Positions 5,548 through 9,426 of a stretch of DNA of 9,426 bases are shown piece by piece; position 1 is the stretch's first letter; every line of letters starts with the position of its first letter. The notes beneath the pieces are model-generated. The model saw only the letters and a program-made list of their open reading frames with translations, was not told the origin of the DNA and did not search any database. Source of the DNA: Candidatus Poseidoniaceae archaeon (GTDB lineage: Archaea > Thermoplasmatota > Poseidoniia > Poseidoniales > Poseidoniaceae); assembly GCA_028822955.1 (NCBI GenBank), contig JAPKCL010000062.1, positions 1-9,426 on the forward strand, read 5' to 3'. Both the position numbers and the translations under genes were made by a program.

Positions 5548-5958
5548 TCATTCCTTGCCAAGAGAAATCATATGGCGGCGCGCATTTTCGAGTATGCTCC
5601 GTGTTTCATCATGCGTAAGTTGTTCCTTTGCTTGTTCCCAATCCAGCCACATATGGCCTTGATGTTCATGCGAGAGAGTGACTGTAATACGTTCTGTCTC
5701 TGCCAAATACCAGTAGACTTGCTTCGTCCGTTTACGACCTTTGTGCCAGTATGAATATTCACTTCGCTCCACAAAATCGGGAACAAACTCAATTTCATTT
5801 ATTCCAGTTTCTTCTCCAAGTTCACGCCGAGCCGTTGCATGATGGTCATCATCATTTTCTTCAACATGCCCTTTTGGAAAATCCCAGTGACCCTGCGGGT
5901 ACTGGAGGAGAAGTATTGTCCCATAATTGACTAAAACGATGCCACAAGAGGTCTCCAT
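5548..5958 (-). CDS. Nudix hydrolase, asymmetric bis(5'-nucleosyl)-tetraphosphatase (NUDT2-like)
   Basis: This 136-residue cytoplasmic Nudix enzyme resembles animal NUDT2, which splits Ap4A into ATP and AMP, removing a stress-related and potentially toxic dinucleotide. The diagnostic features are SCGIVLV (residues 4-10), HWDFPKGHVEE (24-34), the Nudix helix ending RRELGEETGI (44-53) and TLSHEHQGHMWLDW (94-107), which closely matches NUDT2's LSHEHQ segment. The metal-binding glutamates REL-GEE are present. The loop between GHVEEN and RREL is one residue longer than the canonical GX5EX7RE spacing, with aspartates where the first glutamate would be. The ATG at 5958 gives a family-sized protein; longer in-frame starts would add a tail without family features and run into the divergent promoter region. 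Other nucleoside-polyphosphate substrates are possible. Confidence 0.88.
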   Translation of the reverse strand: METSCGIVLVNYGTILLLQYPQGHWDFPKGHVEENDDDHHATARRELGEETGINEIEFVPDFVERSEYSYWHKGRKRTKQVYWYLAETERITVTLSHEHQGHMWLDWEQAKEQLTHDETRSILENARRHMISLGKE

Positions 5959-6007
5959 GCAGTAAGCAGAACGGCAATAGGTCAAGTTAATTGTGGCTAA
6001 ATGTTCA

Positions 6008-6015
6008 CTAAATAC
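6008..6015 (+). promoter_or_regulatory. Possible TATA-like element for the DHH phosphoesterase gene
   Basis: CTAAATAC lies in the 88-base region shared with the divergent Nudix gene, about 32 bases ahead of the ATG at 6047. In an archaeal promoter this would place transcription start close to the start codon and give a very short leader, in line with the missing Shine-Dalgarno site. The match is weak and rests on the assumption that the organism is archaeal. Confidence 0.25.
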
Positions 6016-6046
6016 CTTCTTGGAGAGCGCACACACCCATTGCGTT

Positions 6047-7045
6047 ATGCCTCCTTCTTCGACGCCATTGAAAAGAGCAGGATTACCTGAATTTAGCCGA
6101 ATTATTGCAGATTCAGACCTCGACGGACTTTGTGCAGCAGCTGTTCTTAAAGCAGCCAACCCCGATGCAGAAGTTCATTTCGCCCATGCTGCATTAGTTC
6201 GTTCGGGAGCTATCGATGCATTGGTTGACCGTTCTACTGCAATGGTGGATTTACCTTTCCACCCTGCATGCGGATGGTACCTCGACCATCACCAAACCAA
6301 TCGCCCAAATGAAGAAGAAGAGGCACAGTTTGTACTCGATGGAGGCACCTGTCATTGGGAAGCAACACCCTCTGCTGCACGGCTTGCCTACGATGTCTTG
6401 AGCCCGTTTATTGATGTCTCTCACTTAGAAGAAATAATGCCCGTGGTCGATGCACTTGATTCAGGTCAAATCACCCGTGAGGAGTTTATTGAAGATGGAC
6501 CCATACTCCAACTTGCCCGTTCACTTTCGCTTAGAGAATCAGAACATATGCATCATGTTCTCACTTTACTTTCTCAAGGTTCAAGTTTGAATGAAGTTTT
6601 ACAAGATTCAAAAATCGCTCCACATATTGAGAGGGCCCGGCATGAACGTAAAGCAGCACAAGCAGTTGTTGAACAACATACTGAAATTATCGACCGACTT
6701 GCTGTTTGCCGGATGGATGAAAAAGGAGTTCGTTCAAACGGTTACCTAGTCACCGCATGGGCTGGAGAAAGGGCCGACGCTTGCTGCATCATTCACGGTT
6801 ATGCTGACGGTTCGATTGAGACTCCTAACCGACCTGCACTTTCGGCAAGTTTCTATGCCAATTCATTTCTAGAAAATGGTCAAGGACGATACGATTTATC
6901 ACGATTGGCTACAGCAATGGATCCAACGGGTGGAGGCCATGCAAATGCTTGCGGTTGTCGAATTCAAGCGCCAGGAATAGATTCAAACCTTGAGGTCTGG
7001 CTTCGAATGTGGAAAAACCGGAACGAAGAACTCGCAATAAAGTGA
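6047..7045 (+). CDS. DHH-family phosphoesterase (RecJ/NrnA-like, DHH-DHHA1)
   Basis: A 332-residue cytoplasmic DHH-superfamily phosphoesterase, the group containing RecJ nucleases, nanoRNase/pAp phosphatases and cyclic dinucleotide hydrolases. Motif I is IIADSDLDGL (19-28), with metal-binding aspartates. VDLPF (67-71) and the DHH signature YLDHHQTN (78-85) follow, then VDALDSG (134-140). The C-terminal DHHA1 domain ends with the substrate-binding loop PTGGGHANACGC (293-304). The order and length fit the short DHH-DHHA1 class rather than full RecJ; the substrate is inferred to be short oligonucleotides or a related phosphodiester. The ATG at 6047 is preferred over the in-frame GTG at 5993, which would add 18 residues without family similarity and reduce the space to the divergent gene. 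Its stop is two bases from that of the convergent DUF4079-like gene. Confidence 0.88.
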   Translation: MPPSSTPLKRAGLPEFSRIIADSDLDGLCAAAVLKAANPDAEVHFAHAALVRSGAIDALVDRSTAMVDLPFHPACGWYLDHHQTNRPNEEEEAQFVLDGGTCHWEATPSAARLAYDVLSPFIDVSHLEEIMPVVDALDSGQITREEFIEDGPILQLARSLSLRESEHMHHVLTLLSQGSSLNEVLQDSKIAPHIERARHERKAAQAVVEQHTEIIDRLAVCRMDEKGVRSNGYLVTAWAGERADACCIIHGYADGSIETPNRPALSASFYANSFLENGQGRYDLSRLATAMDPTGGGHANACGCRIQAPGIDSNLEVWLRMWKNRNEELAIK

Positions 7046-7047
7046 GT

Positions 7048-7515
7048 TCACAGTACGGTGAAAATGTACAAGAATCCCAAGAAGGCATGCAGGAAGGCCA
7101 AGACCACAATGAGGTCGGCAGCTCGTCCATGTTTCAAGGCGTGATGCGCAAATTTTTCGCCCTCGTTCCGAGCATCACGGGCTCGACGGCCCATACGTGC
7201 AAGTAGAAACAGCAAAACAAAACCAATTGGACCCATGAATCCGTGGAGACTTTGTGGAATCAATGAGGTGAGGATACTTTCATTTTCTCTCCAACCAACA
7301 AATGCACGGCTCAAAAAAGCAACACAAATGACAAAGAATGCAGACCAAATTAATCGGTTACCATACTTCTCATGTTGAGAGAGTGCTTTTTTCCGAGACT
7401 CTCCTTTGAGTTCATGGCTTTTTCTGCGCCATGAATATTGCCACCAAATCCAACCAAGCAGCCCTGTTGCAAGTAAAGGATGGAGCAATAAAACCACAAT
7501 ACGAACGATGTCCAT
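7048..7515 (-). CDS. Four-helix membrane protein with conserved-type histidines, DUF4079-like
   Basis: A 155-residue protein with four predicted membrane helices at about 4-27, 54-73, 89-107 and 131-153. Histidines occur at the membrane edges or within helices: HP at 12-13, QHEKYG at 48, SLHGFMG at 91, HHALKHG at 124-129 and FLHAF at 143. This arrangement resembles DUF4079 proteins and other small b-type cytochromes, so haem or quinone binding is possible but inferred. The region between helices one and two is basic (RRKSHELKGESRKK) and probably cytoplasmic. The ATG at 7515 is chosen because GGAGG (7526-7522) lies six bases upstream; longer in-frame starts would add a hydrophilic, serine- and arginine-rich extension with no family features. 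It is divergent from the large RG-rich protein and converges with the DHH gene. Confidence 0.65.
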   Translation of the reverse strand: MDIVRIVVLLLHPLLATGLLGWIWWQYSWRRKSHELKGESRKKALSQHEKYGNRLIWSAFFVICVAFLSRAFVGWRENESILTSLIPQSLHGFMGPIGFVLLFLLARMGRRARDARNEGEKFAHHALKHGRAADLIVVLAFLHAFLGFLYIFTVL

Positions 7516-7521
7516 TCTATT

Positions 7522-7526
7522 CCTCC
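7522..7526 (-). promoter_or_regulatory. Shine-Dalgarno site fixing the start of the DUF4079-like gene
   Basis: On the minus strand the sequence GGAGG-AATAGA-ATG gives a perfect ribosome site with six-base spacing. It selects the ATG at 7515 over upstream starts at up to 7674. The remaining 7527-7647 stretch between the divergent genes contains an 8-bp palindrome AATCGATT (7582-7589) but no promoter I can defend. Confidence 0.7.
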
Positions 7527-7647
7527 ATCTGCCTCCAAGTGTTCTTTGTTCAAGGATGTTCGCAGACTTCTGAAGGAAACGAATCGATTTGAGTTCTAGA
7601 TGGCGCTTCCGGTGGATTGAAGGAGGGTAGGTTGAGCCAATAGAAGA

Positions 7648-7652
7648 GGAGG
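7648..7652 (+). promoter_or_regulatory. GGAGG ribosome site that could select a TTG start at 7660
   Basis: GGAGG stands seven bases ahead of an in-frame TTG at 7660 and 22 bases ahead of the ATG at 7675. The TTG would add five residues (MQESH) to the large RG-rich protein. Because another gene in the window clearly starts at TTG with a strong site, this alternative deserves weight. An in-frame TGA at 7633 excludes any longer start. Confidence 0.4.
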
Positions 7653-7674
7653 GGGAGCATTGCAAGAGAGCCAC

Positions 7675-9426
7675 ATGTCAAATTGTCTTGAAGTTGCTTT
7701 CAAAAGCAACATCACAAAACCTCGACGTCAGTCCTTAGTAGTGAAAACTGCTGACTGGCAATTACTTGAGAAACCATGGCGCCCAATCCTTCTTTTGGCC
7801 CTTGCCGAGACAGAACTTCCCGCGGCTGATGAAGATGAATCAGATTCACCATCTCGTCGCCGACCGTCCGGTGGACGAGGTAGAAACCGTCGTGGAGGTC
7901 GTGGTTCTTCTGGCCCAATGGATTCTCTTCCATCAGCCGCAGAAATGCTTCTTCCTTCAGATTACAGTGCTGCTTATCGGCTTGCAGTTTTGATGGTCCA
8001 CAAACTTCTCAACAAAGAAGAGTGGGAAGACGAATGGGAAACAACTGAGAAATCACTACGCGAAACATGTTTGGAAAAGGGAGTTCATCCAGTTTGGCTT
8101 GACCTCGCTCAACGAACCGCTGTTCTTGGTCAATTCGCTGCTTTCCCGAAAGCAAAAGTGAGCAAGGCCAAAGCAGGTAAGAAGGTGAAATTAGATTTGG
8201 CTTTCATCAATCCGTTGAACACCGAGGATTTGATTGCAGCAATTGAGGAAATCTCAGTTACCGTTACAGACGCAGAGTCGCAAGTAGCCCTTCGAAATAT
8301 TATTTCACAACTTTCCTCGGGAAGACAATTGCATCCGGCAGAAGTTCTCTATCAATTGGAAGGACAAGCCTCAGCATTGAGTGTACTGTTAGCATTAGCA
8401 TCAGGCAAAGACCCTTCAGAACCTCTCGAACGACTCAAAGAGATCGATGCAGAATTGGCTGAACAACTGAATGACCTCCACATGCTTCGCCAAGGCAAAG
8501 TGTTGGACTGGAAGAAATCAAGAACCGCAAAAGGAAACCATTCATTGGCTTCTGCTCGGCAACTCTTGGCTTGGGAAAATACCCCAGATGCAGCATCAAA
8601 ACTTTCTTCGAAGCAACTCGCTGAAGGACTTGAATTACTTCGTGAACATACTACGAATGCGGTTCAAATGGAGAAAATTATGTGGTGGCGATTGAACGCA
8701 CTTCACAAAGAAGGTAAATCTGAAGAAACAATTCAACTCCTCACTAGTTTGAAACTCGACCATCATACTGAGTTGTCAACATTAGCTCCTTTACTCTCTG
8801 AACTCTCTGGTGATGTAATTGACCAGTGGTTGCTTGAACAAATCCCAATTTTGGATGACGGGTCGCTGGTGGCATTGATTCAAATGAAATCCTTACCTCT
8901 ACATATTCGTTCGATGGCTGCAAAGAATCTCTCGCACGACACAAGCGAAGCATGGGAAAGCGTCTTCCCGCTTCTTATTGACATCTATACCCAAAGTATG
9001 GAATTAAAACTCCTTGCGCAAATGGTAACATCCAATGATTTAGTTCCAATCTCTCACCCTTACGAAACCTTACTCGTATCTCATTTACTTGATGCTGGAA
9101 GTAATAATGAACTTTGGATAAAAGTACGAACAGCCCGAAGAGCAGCCCTTTCAGAAGTTCATAGCATCGATGCACCCGACTCTTTCTCATCAACATCTGA
9201 AGCACTGCTTATGCTGTTCGAAGGGGAAAATATCGAAGACAACCGCCTTACTACGGTACTTGACAAGCAAGGCCTTTTGGCATTTGGACCGATTCGTCAA
9301 GCACTCAGAGATGGCGGTAGTGGAATTGCATCCTCGACGCACCTTTCAAATCTTGAACAAAGTATTGCTTCAGCAGAACTCACCGTTATGGAACGTGTTC
9401 TGTTCAATGCAGTCATCGCAACATTA
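7675..9426 (+). CDS. Large helical-repeat protein with an RG-rich segment, unknown family (partial at right edge)
   Basis: The frame is uninterrupted for 584 codons and runs off the right edge. Residues 1-50 contain a basic start (KPRRQSLVVK) and a hydrophobic segment WRPILLLALAE that looks like an amphipathic helix rather than a membrane anchor. An acidic run (ADEDESDS, 51-58) is followed by a basic RG-rich linker SRRRPSGGRGRNRRGGRG (60-77), of the kind that binds RNA or nucleic acids in other proteins. From about residue 85 the protein is almost wholly alpha-helical and leucine-rich, with alternating hydrophobic repeats and no cysteine or metal motifs, resembling a TPR/HEAT-like solenoid. 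There is no signal peptide, so it is probably cytoplasmic. I do not recognise a family. An RNA- or ribosome-associated scaffold is one possibility, inferred only from the RG segment. The TTG at 7660 is an alternative start. Confidence 0.8.
   Translation, partial: MSNCLEVAFKSNITKPRRQSLVVKTADWQLLEKPWRPILLLALAETELPAADEDESDSPSRRRPSGGRGRNRRGGRGSSGPMDSLPSAAEMLLPSDYSAAYRLAVLMVHKLLNKEEWEDEWETTEKSLRETCLEKGVHPVWLDLAQRTAVLGQFAAFPKAKVSKAKAGKKVKLDLAFINPLNTEDLIAAIEEISVTVTDAESQVALRNIISQLSSGRQLHPAEVLYQLEGQASALSVLLALASGKDPSEPLERLKEIDAELAEQLNDLHMLRQGKVLDWKKSRTAKGNHSLASARQLLAWENTPDAASKLSSKQLAEGLELLREHTTNAVQMEKIMWWRLNALHKEGKSEETIQLLTSLKLDHHTELSTLAPLLSELSGDVIDQWLLEQIPILDDGSLVALIQMKSLPLHIRSMAAKNLSHDTSEAWESVFPLLIDIYTQSMELKLLAQMVTSNDLVPISHPYETLLVSHLLDAGSNNELWIKVRTARRAALSEVHSIDAPDSFSSTSEALLMLFEGENIEDNRLTTVLDKQGLLAFGPIRQALRDGGSGIASSTHLSNLEQSIASAELTVMERVLFNAVIATL
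7693..7710 (+). repeat. Perfect inverted repeat early in the RG-rich protein gene
   Basis: GTTGCTTTCAAAAGCAAC has perfect 8-bp arms separated by two bases, located 18 bases after the ATG at 7675. It could form a hairpin in the early message or be a binding dyad. If the true start were the in-frame GTG at 7741, it would lie in the leader instead. Confidence 0.45.

Noticed and set aside
5959..6159. N-terminal extension of the Nudix protein to base 6159
   Set aside because: The extra 67 residues carry no family features and would overlap the divergent DHH gene. The ATG at 5958 gives the usual NUDT2 length.
7516..7674. N-terminal extension of the DUF4079-like protein to base 7674
   Set aside because: A GGAGG ribosome site six bases before the ATG at 7515 fixes the start, and the extension is low-complexity and basic.
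1..9426. Defence island, prophage or mobile element
   Set aside because: No integrase, transposase, terminal repeats, toxin-antitoxin pair, nuclease-helicase pair or CRISPR repeats are visible on either strand. Base composition looks uniform.

Overview
The window is a gene-dense piece of a prokaryotic chromosome of moderate GC content. My best guess at the source is a marine planktonic euryarchaeon of the Marine Group II / Poseidoniales type. The grounds are indirect: ATG, GTG and TTG starts; Shine-Dalgarno sites of the GAGGTGA/GGAGG type before some genes and none before others; and a mixture of a MaeB malic enzyme, a NUDT2-like Ap4A hydrolase, a PduO-type cobalamin adenosyltransferase and an archaeal-style DHH phosphoesterase. 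No rRNA or ribosomal protein gene is present to settle the lineage. I see no tRNA, rRNA, CRISPR array, insertion sequence, integrase or recognisable defence cassette.

Layout from left to right. (1) Bases 2-631 (+) encode the C-terminal phosphotransacetylase-like domain of a malic enzyme that begins outside the window. (2) Bases 2517-605 (-) hold a tight three-gene operon: a small unknown protein, a GST-fold protein resembling mitochondrial prostaglandin E synthase 2, and a formylglycine-generating-enzyme-like domain joined to two membrane helices. (3) Facing away from it, a + strand run holds rlmH (2602-3036) and a five-helix membrane protein with a helical soluble tail (3085-3855). After a gap containing symmetric CCGGAA-type sites come a two-helix small membrane protein (3965-4246), a putative 33-residue microprotein (4243-4344) and a DUF2203 protein (4341-4826), stitched together by ATGA and GTGA overlaps. 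The cobalamin adenosyltransferase (4851-5546) closes the run. (4) A NUDT2-like Nudix hydrolase (5958-5548, -) and a DHH phosphoesterase (6047-7045, +) diverge from a shared 88-bp region. (5) A four-helix, histidine-bearing DUF4079-like membrane protein (7515-7048, -) diverges from a large protein (7675 to the right edge, +) that has an RG-rich basic segment and long alpha-helical repeats. This last frame stays open to base 9426, so it has no stop in the window.

Functionally this looks like central and house-keeping metabolism: malate decarboxylation, B12 cofactor activation, dinucleotide clean-up, short-nucleotide phosphoester hydrolysis and rRNA methylation, mixed with lineage-specific membrane proteins. 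All three convergent gene pairs are packed to within -27, +1 and +2 bases, leaving no room for separate terminators. The least explained parts are the RG-rich helical protein, the 33-residue coupled ORF with its neighbours, and the redox/FGE-like operon.
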